From contig QOQV01000006.1 in assembly GCA_003327435.1 (NCBI GenBank), positions 1 through 64,000 of the forward strand: 64,000 nt of DNA, in the 5' to 3' direction. Shown in pieces: positions 52,479-60,220 of this stretch (position 1 is the first letter of the stretch; each line of letters begins with the position of its first letter). Made by a program: the position numbers and the translations under genes. The notes beneath the pieces were generated by a model. That model saw nothing but the letters and a program-made list of their open reading frames with translations. It made no database searches and had not been told where the DNA came from. Source of the DNA: Ignavibacteriota bacterium. Its GTDB lineage: Bacteria > Bacteroidota > Ignavibacteria > UBA10030 > BY39.

Positions 52479-52768
52479 TGTTCTTTGCAAAAGTAATAGG
52501 AACAATCTGGGCTACTCGCAAGGATCCCAATACGGTTGGATTCAAGTTGCAACTAATTCAACCGTTAAATACACATCGTGAAAAAGCTGGAGATCCAATT
52601 ATTGCTGTTGATACAGTTGGTGCAGGACCTGGAGAAACTGTTTATTATATTACTGCCCGGGAAGCTGTAATTCCTTTACCAACTGAGCTTGCACCTATTG
52701 ATGCCACAATTGTAGGAATAGTTGATCGTATAGATGTTCATAAAAATTTTATAAAGAGTCAAAATTAA
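52478..52768 (+). CDS. EutN/CcmL-family microcompartment vertex protein 2
   Basis: A 96-aa BMC-P paralogue: 'FAKVIGTIWATRKDPNTVGFKL', 'IIAVDTVGAGPGETVYYITAREA', 'PIDATIVGIVDRID'. The ATG shares one base with the preceding stop (TAATG), so the two vertex proteins are translationally coupled. They differ clearly in sequence and may form mixed or separate pentamers. Confidence 0.92.
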   Translation: MFFAKVIGTIWATRKDPNTVGFKLQLIQPLNTHREKAGDPIIAVDTVGAGPGETVYYITAREAVIPLPTELAPIDATIVGIVDRIDVHKNFIKSQN

Positions 52769-52782
52769 TAAGAGGTAAATAA

Positions 52783-53643
52783 ATGGCAAAAATTGCAATA
52801 AAAGCTTATAGCAACCGAGAAAGTCAATCTCTTGAAAAATATTTACAGGAAATTGGAAAAGTTGATCTTCTAAGCCAAGAAGAAGAGATTGAACTCGCTC
52901 GTAGAATTAAAAAAGGTGATCAAAAAGCACTTGAAAAGCTTACCAAAGCTAATCTGCGCTTCGTAGTAAGCGTTGCAAAGCAGTATCAGAACCAGGGTTT
53001 ATCTCTTGGAGATTTAATTAATGAAGGAAACCTTGGATTGATCAAAGCTGCTAAAAGGTTCGATGAAACTCGTGGATTTAAATTTATTTCTTACGCAGTC
53101 TGGTGGATAAGACAGTCAATTCTGCAAGCGTTAGCTGAACAATCTCGTATTGTTCGACTCCCGCTAAATAGAGTCGGAGCGTTAAATAAGATAGGCAAAG
53201 CTTTCAGTACGCTTGAACAGGAGTTTGAACGAGAACCCAGTGCAAGTGAACTCGCACAGGAACTTGATATGTCTGCTTACGAAATTGCTGATACGTTGAA
53301 AATCTCTGGCAGGCATGTTTCAATGGATGCACCTTTTGTTCAGGGCGAAGATAGTAGATTAATTGACGTGATGCAGGACGAAAGAAGTCCAATGCCCGAT
53401 CATGAACTGATAAAGGAGTCTTTGGCAAAAGAAGTTGAAAGAGCTCTCAATACTCTTTCAGATCGTGAAGCAGAAGTTATCCGACTTTACTTTGGTCTCG
53501 GTAGAGAGCATTCTCTGACGCTTGAAGAAATTGGGGAAAAATTTGCATTAACACGTGAACGTGTACGCCAAATTAAAGAAAAAGCCATCAGAAGATTGCG
53601 ACACACTTCAAGAAGCAAACATCTTAGAGCATATTTAGGCTAA
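52783..53643 (+). CDS. rpoD: primary RNA polymerase sigma factor (SigA/RpoD, short form)
   Basis: A 286-aa sigma-70 factor. Region 1.2 '[20 protein letters not shown]', region 2 '[42 protein letters not shown]' with '[13 protein letters not shown]' for -10 recognition, region 3, and region 4 '[29 protein letters not shown]' for the -35. No region 1.1 or long spacer, as usual for the Bacteroidota/Chlorobi group. The TTG/TATATT promoters found here are presumably read by this factor. A strong terminator follows. Confidence 0.96.
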   Translation: MAKIAIKAYSNRESQSLEKYLQEIGKVDLLSQEEEIELARRIKKGDQKALEKLTKANLRFVVSVAKQYQNQGLSLGDLINEGNLGLIKAAKRFDETRGFKFISYAVWWIRQSILQALAEQSRIVRLPLNRVGALNKIGKAFSTLEQEFEREPSASELAQELDMSAYEIADTLKISGRHVSMDAPFVQGEDSRLIDVMQDERSPMPDHELIKESLAKEVERALNTLSDREAEVIRLYFGLGREHSLTLEEIGEKFALTRERVRQIKEKAIRRLRHTSRSKHLRAYLG

Positions 53644-53652
53644 GAAGTAATT

Positions 53653-53678
53653 AAGCCCCTTTTCCAGAAGGGGCTTTT
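53653..53678 (+). terminator. rho-independent terminator after rpoD
   Basis: AAGCCCCTT (53653-53661) pairs with AAGGGGCTT (53668-53676) around a 6-nt loop, followed by TT and AT-rich sequence. The next gene begins only 8 bp later, leaving no room for a promoter. Confidence 0.92.
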
Positions 53679-53685
53679 AATTTAT

Positions 53686-54312
53686 ATGGATATGGAAAAA
53701 AAATTTTTATTCATTCTAACATATATCATACTAATATCAATATTCTCCTACCTATTTGCAGGTTGTTCAGGTAGCCAGCCAAGATTTAAATCTAAAGAGG
53801 ATTATTCCGAACCTGAATCAAAAATTAACAAGGAGTATCGTTTTTCCAGTGATATCGTAAAAGAAGAAACTGCTGAAGATGATCGTAAAGTGGACATTAA
53901 TTCAATCAAAGAAAATATTAACAGATATAATCTGGATAAATCTCAGCGCAATAAGGTATTGTTAAATGTATTGAGTATGATTGGAACGCCATATTCATTA
54001 GGTGGAAAGGATGAAAATGGAATAGACTGTTCTGGATTTTCAAGAAAAATATATGAAAGTTCATTTGGAATTCAACTTCCACCTTCGACAGAAGAGCAAT
54101 ACAGGTTGGGTATAAGTGTTAGTGATTCTGAACTGGAATTTGGTGATCTGGTTTTTTTTAACACAACTGGCAGAATACCATCTCATGTTGGAATATATCT
54201 GGGAGATAATCTCTTCGCTCACGCAAGCGTTTCTTATGGAGTTACGATTTCTTCCCTTTATAGTTCATACTACAAAAAAAGATATATTGGAGCAAGGAGA
54301 ATCCTGAATTGA
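53686..54312 (+). CDS. NlpC/P60-family lipoprotein (cell-wall peptidase)
   Basis: A 208-aa lipoprotein: signal with lipobox L-F-A-G-C27. The C-terminal NlpC/P60 domain (~95-208) has the Cys-His-His triad: C115 ('GIDCSGF'), H167 ('PSHVGIYLG') and H179 ('LFAHAS'). Such enzymes cut gamma-D-Glu-diaminopimelate bonds in peptidoglycan stems. It starts immediately behind the rpoD terminator with ATG at both 53686 and 53692. It probably depends on readthrough. Confidence 0.9.
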   Translation: MDMEKKFLFILTYIILISIFSYLFAGCSGSQPRFKSKEDYSEPESKINKEYRFSSDIVKEETAEDDRKVDINSIKENINRYNLDKSQRNKVLLNVLSMIGTPYSLGGKDENGIDCSGFSRKIYESSFGIQLPPSTEEQYRLGISVSDSELEFGDLVFFNTTGRIPSHVGIYLGDNLFAHASVSYGVTISSLYSSYYKKRYIGARRILN

Positions 54313-54314
54313 TT

Positions 54315-54342
54315 TTGTTTTTAAGTAATTAGAATGTATATT
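54315..54342 (+). promoter_or_regulatory. promoter of the def operon
   Basis: TTGTTT (54315-54320), 16-bp spacer, TATATT (54337-54342). Predicted leader is only about 10 nt before the ATG at 54359, and no Shine-Dalgarno sequence is visible. Confidence 0.45.
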
Positions 54343-54358
54343 TTTCTAAAAAAAGTAT

Positions 54359-54916
54359 ATGGCAATTTTACCTATATATTTAGATGGAACAGAACCACTT
54401 AGAAAGAAAGCAAAACCAGTTAAAGAACTGGATTTAAATACAATTGCGCTTATAAAAGATATGTTTGATACAATGCATGCTGCAGACGGTATCGGGTTAG
54501 CTGCTAATCAAGTCGGTGTTTTAAAACGAATAATTGTTGTAGATATCTCTGGTTTAGAAGAAACAAAAGATATAAAACCGTTTGCACTTATTAACCCAGA
54601 AGTTATTAAAGAGTCAGGAAAGTGTGCGATGGAAGAAGGATGCCTGAGCATTCCATCAGTGCGCGCTGAAGTTGTTCGTCCCGAAAGGATAACAGTAAAG
54701 TATAGAGATACAAACTTTAAGGAACAACAGCTTATAGCAGAAGGAATTCTGGCAAGAGTAATATTACATGAGATAGATCATTTAAATGGTGTGCTTTTTA
54801 CTGATTATGTTCCTAAATCTAAACTAAAAGAATACAAAGACACACTCGAAAAAATAAAGTCTGGTGAGATAGAGACCAGATATCCTGTTGTTACCAACCA
54901 AAAAGTTGTACTATAA
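54359..54916 (+). CDS. def: peptide deformylase
   Basis: A 185-aa metalloenzyme that removes the formyl group from new proteins. All three motifs are intact: 'GIGLAANQVG', 'EEGCLSIP' with the metal-binding Cys, and 'HEIDHLNG' with the two His and catalytic Glu. It is followed by fmt, the enzyme that adds the formyl group, in the common def-fmt order. Confidence 0.97.
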   Translation: MAILPIYLDGTEPLRKKAKPVKELDLNTIALIKDMFDTMHAADGIGLAANQVGVLKRIIVVDISGLEETKDIKPFALINPEVIKESGKCAMEEGCLSIPSVRAEVVRPERITVKYRDTNFKEQQLIAEGILARVILHEIDHLNGVLFTDYVPKSKLKEYKDTLEKIKSGEIETRYPVVTNQKVVL

Positions 54917-54934
54917 ACAGAAAGCATAATTCAG

Positions 54935-55858
54935 ATGCGAATTGTATTTATGGGAACGCCAGAATTTGCGGTTCCTAGTCTGAAAATTCTACTGGAAAAT
55001 AGTTATGATATTGCTGCAGTTGTCACCGCTCCCGATAGGCCACAGGGTAGAGGACAAAAACTTGATTTCTCTCCTGTAAAAAAATATTCTCTCGAAAAAA
55101 AAATAAGAATTTTACAACCGGAAAAATTAAAGGATCCGGAATTTGTTTCTACATTAAGAGCAATTTCTCCAGATTTAATTGTTGTTGTTGCGTTTAGAAT
55201 ATTACCTTCTGAAGTTTTTAAGTTGCCACCACTTGGTACATTCAACCTTCATGCTTCACTTTTACCGAAGTATCGGGGGGCAGCACCAATTAATTGGGCT
55301 ATAATTAATGGTGAGAAAGAAACAGGTGTTACAACTTTTTTCATCGAGGAATCTGTTGATACAGGAAACATAATCCTGCAAGCTCGTGTACCAATTGGTG
55401 AAAACGAAACAGCCGGTGAGTTACACGATAAACTTGCTGAAATTGGAGCTGAAATAGTTTTACATACAGTAAGATTAATCGAGATGGGAAAAGTTCAACC
55501 CAAACCTCAGGATAACTCGATGGCAACTCCTGCACCCAAAATATTTAAAGAAAATTGTCGAATCGATTGGAATAAGTCGGCAACTGATATTCACAATCTT
55601 GTGCGGGGTTTGTCACCATCGCCAGGAGCATTTACATATTATGATGATAAGGTATTAAAAATATACAGAACATTACCACATAATCAACAATCAAATCAAG
55701 AACCAGGTACAATTGTTATGGCAGAAAAAAAATTGATAGTTGCCACAATTTCAGGTGACATTGAAATCTTAGAACTACAATTAGAAGGAAAACGCAAACT
55801 TACAGCTGAAGAATTTTTAAGAGGTTCAAGGATACAAACCGGTCAAAAATTTCTATGA
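54935..55858 (+). CDS. fmt: methionyl-tRNA formyltransferase
   Basis: A 307-aa enzyme that formylates initiator Met-tRNA with 10-formyl-THF. Motifs: 'MGTPEFAVPSLKILL', 'TAPDRPQGRG', catalytic 'FNLHASLLPKYRGAAPINWA' (Asn, His) and 'SVDTGNI' (Asp), then the OB-like C-terminal domain. Its last bases overlap the next gene by 4 bp. Confidence 0.97.
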   Translation: MRIVFMGTPEFAVPSLKILLENSYDIAAVVTAPDRPQGRGQKLDFSPVKKYSLEKKIRILQPEKLKDPEFVSTLRAISPDLIVVVAFRILPSEVFKLPPLGTFNLHASLLPKYRGAAPINWAIINGEKETGVTTFFIEESVDTGNIILQARVPIGENETAGELHDKLAEIGAEIVLHTVRLIEMGKVQPKPQDNSMATPAPKIFKENCRIDWNKSATDIHNLVRGLSPSPGAFTYYDDKVLKIYRTLPHNQQSNQEPGTIVMAEKKLIVATISGDIEILELQLEGKRKLTAEEFLRGSRIQTGQKFL

Positions 55859-56373
55859 TTGAAAATATCAAAACTAAAAATAGCATTCAAGAAGCCATTA
55901 TAATTATTATAATTTCAATTGTTTTATCATTTATTTATAATTTGTTTTCACCTAAAAGTATTCCATTAATCAAAGAAGTTGATCAAATTGAGTATATATC
56001 TGATCAGGAACTATTTCAAAACATACATTATGATTCATTAGAGCATAAGAGCGTAACTACAAAACAAATGTTAGATTTGATCAATAATCGGAATGCTATA
56101 ATATTAGATGCACGGAATGCAGAAGCATATAGAAAGGGTCATATCCCCAATGCTATAAACATTCCTTTTCTCGATGTATTTAATTTTGTTGATAAACTTC
56201 AGATGATACCTCGCGACACTTTGATAGTGGTTTATTGTGAAGGTGTTAATTGTGAATTAAGTCACCATTTATCTGAGTTTATGAGAGGAATGAATTTTAC
56301 AAGAATATTACATTATGCTGGTGGATATGAAGAATGGATTAAAAATAAGTTACCAGTAGAAAAAACTGATTAA
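55855..56373 (+). CDS. membrane-anchored rhodanese-domain protein
   Basis: A 172-aa protein with one N-terminal membrane helix (~16-33) and a rhodanese domain (~70-165): 'ILDARNAEAYRKGHIPNAINIPF' and the active-site loop 'VVYCEGVNC' with the catalytic Cys. Such domains carry sulfur or sense thiol state. Substrate unknown. ATGA overlap with fmt suggests co-translation. The loop is close to the standard six-residue rhodanese loop. Confidence 0.87.
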   Translation: MIENIKTKNSIQEAIIIIIISIVLSFIYNLFSPKSIPLIKEVDQIEYISDQELFQNIHYDSLEHKSVTTKQMLDLINNRNAIILDARNAEAYRKGHIPNAINIPFLDVFNFVDKLQMIPRDTLIVVYCEGVNCELSHHLSEFMRGMNFTRILHYAGGYEEWIKNKLPVEKTD

Positions 56374-56379
56374 AATGAT

Positions 56380-57081
56380 ATGAGAACAACTCTGGAAAGG
56401 AAAATTTTAATAGTTGATGACGAAAAGGATATTGTTGATCTGTTAAAATATAATCTGGAGAAAGAAGGATACGAAGTGATAACTGCCCTTGATGGGCAAA
56501 CAGCAATTGAATATTCATCGCAAAATCCGGATCTGATATTATTAGATGTAATGCTACCCGAAGTGGATGGATTTGAAGTAATAAAAATGATAAAAAAACA
56601 AAAAGATACTGAAAATATCCCTGTAATATTTCTCACAGCTAAGGGTTCAGAAATAGACGAGGTTTTAGGTCTTGAGTTAGGAGCTGATGATTATATTGTT
56701 AAGCCAATAAGTATACCGAAATTACTTGCTCGTGTAAAGACTGTTCTTAAAAAATATGGGAGTAGAAAGGAGATTACTTCAACTAAAAAAACGATTAAAA
56801 TTGGAGTTTTGGAAATTGATCCAGTAAAATACCGGGTATTTATTGATCAAAAAGAAATATTTTTCCCAAAAAAAGAATTTGAATTGTTATATTATCTTGC
56901 ACAGAACACTGGAAAAATTTTAACAAGAGAAAATATATTAAATTCAGTTTGGGGTTCTAATGTTTATATTGTTGATAGAACGATAGATGTTCATATCAGG
57001 AAGATTCGTGAAAAAATGGGGAAGTACGGGGATTATATTGAAACCATCAAGAGCGTGGGTTACAGAATGAAGGAATTATAA
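56380..57081 (+). CDS. response regulator, OmpR/PhoB family
   Basis: A 233-aa regulator: receiver domain with acidic pair DD14-15, phosphoacceptor D56 ('LILLDVMLPEVDG') and conserved Lys ('DDYIVKPIS'), then a winged-helix DNA-binding domain ('FPKKEFELLYYLAQNTGKILTRENILNSVWG', 'RTIDVHIRKIREKMG'). Closest in style to PhoB. Its stop overlaps the kinase start (TAATG). Target genes unknown. Phosphate control is the usual role of this pair. Confidence 0.93.
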   Translation: MRTTLERKILIVDDEKDIVDLLKYNLEKEGYEVITALDGQTAIEYSSQNPDLILLDVMLPEVDGFEVIKMIKKQKDTENIPVIFLTAKGSEIDEVLGLELGADDYIVKPISIPKLLARVKTVLKKYGSRKEITSTKKTIKIGVLEIDPVKYRVFIDQKEIFFPKKEFELLYYLAQNTGKILTRENILNSVWGSNVYIVDRTIDVHIRKIREKMGKYGDYIETIKSVGYRMKEL

Positions 57082-58514
57082 TGAAATTCCATATCAAAAT
57101 TTATCTTGTATTGGTTGGGATTTCAGTTATTATACTTCTTTGTGCTGGTTATCTAGTTTCGATTGAATTAAAATCTTATGTTCTGGAAAGGATAAATTAT
57201 GAATTGGATACACAAATTGAACAGTTTGAATATATTTTATCAAATTCTTCAAACATTAATTTCTCTTATAGCCATTATCAGAGGTTATCTGAATTAGGTA
57301 ATTTGAGGTTGACATTAATTTCTACTGATGGAACTGTGATATTTGATTCTAAGATTGATTCAAGTAAAATATCAGAAGTTGAGAATCACATAACAAGACC
57401 TGAAATAATGGAAGCATCAAAAATCGGGAGAGGTCAAATCATTCGAAAAAGTAAAACATTAAACCAGGAATTTGTATATTTAGCTAAAAAGCTTGATAAT
57501 GTTATTAAACTTGAAGGGATAGATAAAGATATACGATATATTCGTGGAAGTTTGTCGTTGGCAAAAATGAATAATCTAATTACCTCAATTCAGACCAAGT
57601 TTTTTTATGTGAGCGGAATAATTCTCTTTGTAATAGTATTTATAACTTACTTTATTTCAAAGCTACTTATAAAACCACTTCATGAAATTTTATCAGCCGC
57701 AGAAGATGTAAAAGATGGAGATCTTGAAAGAAGGATTACTATCAGTACAAAAGATGAATTTGGTAAATTATCAAAAGCCATTAACGCTATGGTAGAAAAA
57801 TTGAAGGAGGATCTTTTGCAAATGAAAAAACTTGAACGTGTAAGAACAGAATTCTTAGGGGATGTATCACATGAACTTAGAACTCCTATTTTTACAATTC
57901 AAGCTTCATTGGAAACTCTATTGAATGGTGCTATTTATGATGAATGTGTTAATAGGGATTTTCTTAACAAAGCGATGCAGAGTGCAAAACGACTTGATGC
58001 ACTGCTGTCTGATTTAATCGAAATTTCTCGTATTGAATCTGGTGACATGAGAATGAATTTAAATCATTTTGATATAAATGAACTTATTACTCAAACTGTT
58101 AATGAAATGCAACCACATTGTTTACAAAAAAATATTACACTGAAAAAAAAATTTGATAGTGAATTTAATCAAGTTTACGCAGATAAAGATAAAATAAAGC
58201 AAGTATTAATAAACCTTATTGATAATGCGATTAAATATTCCCCTAATGAAAGTGAAATAGTAGTTGCTGCTGAGAATGTTGATAATGGAGTAAAAGTTTC
58301 TGTTATCGATAGTGGTTGCGGTATTCCAGCAGAACATATCCCACACATATTTAAGCGTTTTTACCGTGTTGATAAAGCACGATCCCGTGAAGTTGGAGGC
58401 ACTGGACTTGGTCTTGCCATTGTAAAGCACATTATAGAAGCTCATGGAAGCAAAATTAATGTTGAAAGTCAGGTAGGTAAGGGGAGCAATTTCTACTTTA
58501 TTCTCTCAAAATAG
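57081..58514 (+). CDS. sensor histidine kinase, PhoR-like
   Basis: A 477-aa kinase: two membrane helices (~7-27 and ~173-196) enclosing an extracytoplasmic sensor of ~145 residues, a HAMP linker ('KLLIKPLHEILSAAEDVKDGDLERRI'), HisKA domain with H264 in 'GDVSHELRTPI', and an ATPase domain with N-box 'INLIDNAIKYSP', 'DSGCGIP', 'RFYRVDKARSREVGGTGLGLAIVKHIIEAHG'. It phosphorylates the upstream regulator. The signal is unknown. The 290 bp after it contain no gene, only AT-rich sequence and the promoter at 58743. Confidence 0.94.
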   Translation: MKFHIKIYLVLVGISVIILLCAGYLVSIELKSYVLERINYELDTQIEQFEYILSNSSNINFSYSHYQRLSELGNLRLTLISTDGTVIFDSKIDSSKISEVENHITRPEIMEASKIGRGQIIRKSKTLNQEFVYLAKKLDNVIKLEGIDKDIRYIRGSLSLAKMNNLITSIQTKFFYVSGIILFVIVFITYFISKLLIKPLHEILSAAEDVKDGDLERRITISTKDEFGKLSKAINAMVEKLKEDLLQMKKLERVRTEFLGDVSHELRTPIFTIQASLETLLNGAIYDECVNRDFLNKAMQSAKRLDALLSDLIEISRIESGDMRMNLNHFDINELITQTVNEMQPHCLQKNITLKKKFDSEFNQVYADKDKIKQVLINLIDNAIKYSPNESEIVVAAENVDNGVKVSVIDSGCGIPAEHIPHIFKRFYRVDKARSREVGGTGLGLAIVKHIIEAHGSKINVESQVGKGSNFYFILSK

Positions 58515-58742
58515 CATTTTTATAGCAATTTATTATCCCTATAACGCAAAAATAAAAATTCCATCCTTTGTTCTCCCTCTACCATCTTATATTAAACTTA
58601 CTATTACTAAAATATTGAGATAAGAGGCGGATCTGAGAGAATAATAAAATAGGATTATTGATTTTTTCTCTAAGCAATTTAGGGCACTATTTTACATGAA
58701 ATTCAATTATGGCTTCACTCGAGCCTGTGTCATATATGATGT

Positions 58743-58771
58743 TTGTTAATGAGATTAATTTATTTTATATT
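58743..58771 (+). promoter_or_regulatory. promoter of the MauE-like gene and ECF sigma unit
   Basis: TTGTTA (58743-58748), 17-bp spacer, TATATT (58766-58771). Start codon at 58805, leader about 27 nt. It could drive the MauE-like gene and, with a 27-bp gap, the ECF sigma and anti-sigma genes. Confidence 0.5.
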
Positions 58772-58804
58772 TTTATATAATGAGATGATTAATCACAAAA
58801 TTCA

Positions 58805-59215
58805 ATGAAAAAATTTTTATTTTACATTTTTCGATATTTTATTGGAATTGTTTTTATAATCGCCGCAATTCCAAAAATTGAAGACCCGGCGGCTTTTGCA
58901 AAGTCAATAGAAGGATATCAGTTTCTTCCAACATTTTTAATTAATATTACTGCGCTTTTGATCCCATGGATTGAGTTGTTGGTTGGTATCTCTATCATAA
59001 TTGGTTTTTTCCTAAGAGGAACAAGTTTGTTGGCAATAATACTTTTTTCTTCATTCAGCATCTTAATAGGCATTTCATTATTACGCGGTTTATCTATTGA
59101 TTGCGGTTGTTTTGGAAATTTAGGGAGTCCATTAACATATTCAAGATTAATTGAAGACCTAATTTTACTTTTATTTTCTACTTATGTTTACCATATAGCA
59201 AGAAAAAGTGTGTGA
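58805..59215 (+). CDS. MauE/DoxX-like membrane protein
   Basis: A 136-aa protein with four hydrophobic helices and the 'SIDCGCFGNLGSPLTYSRLIEDL' segment typical of the MauE/DoxX-related family. The Cys pair suggests thiol-disulfide exchange, as proposed for MauE. Precise role unknown. It precedes the ECF sigma gene by 27 bp and may be its partner in envelope redox stress, which is inference. Confidence 0.83.
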   Translation: MKKFLFYIFRYFIGIVFIIAAIPKIEDPAAFAKSIEGYQFLPTFLINITALLIPWIELLVGISIIIGFFLRGTSLLAIILFSSFSILIGISLLRGLSIDCGCFGNLGSPLTYSRLIEDLILLLFSTYVYHIARKSV

Positions 59216-59242
59216 TATTTATTAATTTAATCAAAACAGAAA

Positions 59243-59833
59243 ATGGTAGAATTAGATAAAAACATAGAGATAGAACTTATAAACAGAGCAAAAAAAGGTG
59301 ATGAACGTGCATTTACCGAACTTGTCCGCCGTTACGAAGATATGGTTTATAGTTTTTCATACAAAGTTTGTCGCGATAGGGAAAAGGCAACAGAAACATT
59401 GCAGGATACTTTTGTTAATGTTTATAGGAATCTTTCAGCATTTAAGGGTAAATCCAAATTTTCTACCTGGTTGTATAGCATAGTTGCAAATAATTGTTTG
59501 ATGAAGCACAGAAAAAGCAAACTTGATGAAATCTGGGTTTCTTATGATGAACAAAAATCTGAAGATTTTGAACCCTTAGAATTTCCAGCTTTAGATAAAT
59601 CTCCAGCTGAACTACTTATTGATAAGGAGTTACAGGAAAAGTTGGATAAAGCAATTTTAATGCTTCCACCTGATTACAGAATTGTATTTATATTAAGAGA
59701 TATCGAGGGTAGATCCATTGAAGAAACTGCAAAGATACTGAAATTATCAATACCTGCAGTCAAATCAAGATTAAGAAGGGCAAGAATATTTTTAAGGGAT
59801 GAATTGAATAAATATTTTTCTAAACATGACTGA
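59243..59833 (+). CDS. ECF-type RNA polymerase sigma factor
   Basis: A 196-aa sigma factor with only regions 2 and 4: 'ERAFTELVRRYEDMVYSFSYKV', 'TETLQDTFVNVYRNLSAFKGKSKFSTWLYSIVANNCL', and helix-turn-helix 'DYRIVFILRDIEGRSIEETAKILKLSIPAVKSRLRRAR'. It directs RNA polymerase to a stress or envelope regulon. The 8-bp overlap with the next gene, a zinc-finger anti-sigma, indicates the classic sigma/anti-sigma pair. Confidence 0.93.
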   Translation: MVELDKNIEIELINRAKKGDERAFTELVRRYEDMVYSFSYKVCRDREKATETLQDTFVNVYRNLSAFKGKSKFSTWLYSIVANNCLMKHRKSKLDEIWVSYDEQKSEDFEPLEFPALDKSPAELLIDKELQEKLDKAILMLPPDYRIVFILRDIEGRSIEETAKILKLSIPAVKSRLRRARIFLRDELNKYFSKHD

Positions 59834-60089
59834 TTGTAAGCATATACATAAATTTATTTGTGAGAATTTAGATGAGAATTTAAATTCAGCAGCCTGTATT
59901 ACAATAAAAAAGCATTTGGAAAATTGTTCTAAATGTAGGACCTATTTGAATTCCTTAAAGACCACAATTTTATTATATAAAAAACAAGACAGTCCTAAGT
60001 TAAAATTTAGTATAAGCAAACAAGTATTGAAACTAATAAAGTCTCAAAAACAGGGCAAAAATACAAAGAAATCAAATAAATGTAAATAA
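59826..60089 (+). CDS. small soluble zinc-finger anti-sigma factor
   Basis: An 87-aa protein with a zf-HC2-like pattern: C4, then H28 (LENC... segment 'IKKHLENCSKCRTYL') followed by C-x2-C. In known anti-sigmas this H-x3-C-x2-C binds zinc and holds the sigma factor. There is no membrane helix, unlike many ECF anti-sigmas, so it should act in the cytoplasm. The C-terminus is strongly basic. Function inferred from motif and overlap with the sigma gene. Confidence 0.8.
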   Translation: MTDCKHIHKFICENLDENLNSAACITIKKHLENCSKCRTYLNSLKTTILLYKKQDSPKLKFSISKQVLKLIKSQKQGKNTKKSNKCK

Positions 60090-60152
60090 CTGAGGAATGA
60101 ATCTTTTCTTTGAGGTAAGCATCACATTATTAAGGAAAATGTTCCTAAAATT

Positions 60153-60181
60153 TTGATTTTTTCATAAAAATCAAGTATTTT
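60153..60181 (+). promoter_or_regulatory. promoter-like site before the secreted nuclease-like gene
   Basis: TTGATT (60153-60158), 17-bp spacer, TATTTT (60176-60181). It coincides with an inverted repeat (TTGATTTTT 60153-60161 / AAAAATCAA 60166-60174), so it might instead be an operator or a weak terminator of the anti-sigma unit. Confidence 0.35.
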
Positions 60182-60220
60182 AAAGTAGGTTTTTAATTAA
60201 ATAATATAAGGAATACGTAT

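Noticed and set aside
58515-58742. Gap after the histidine kinase searched for a small gene or RNA
   Set aside because: Only AT-rich sequence without start/RBS combination or stable hairpin.
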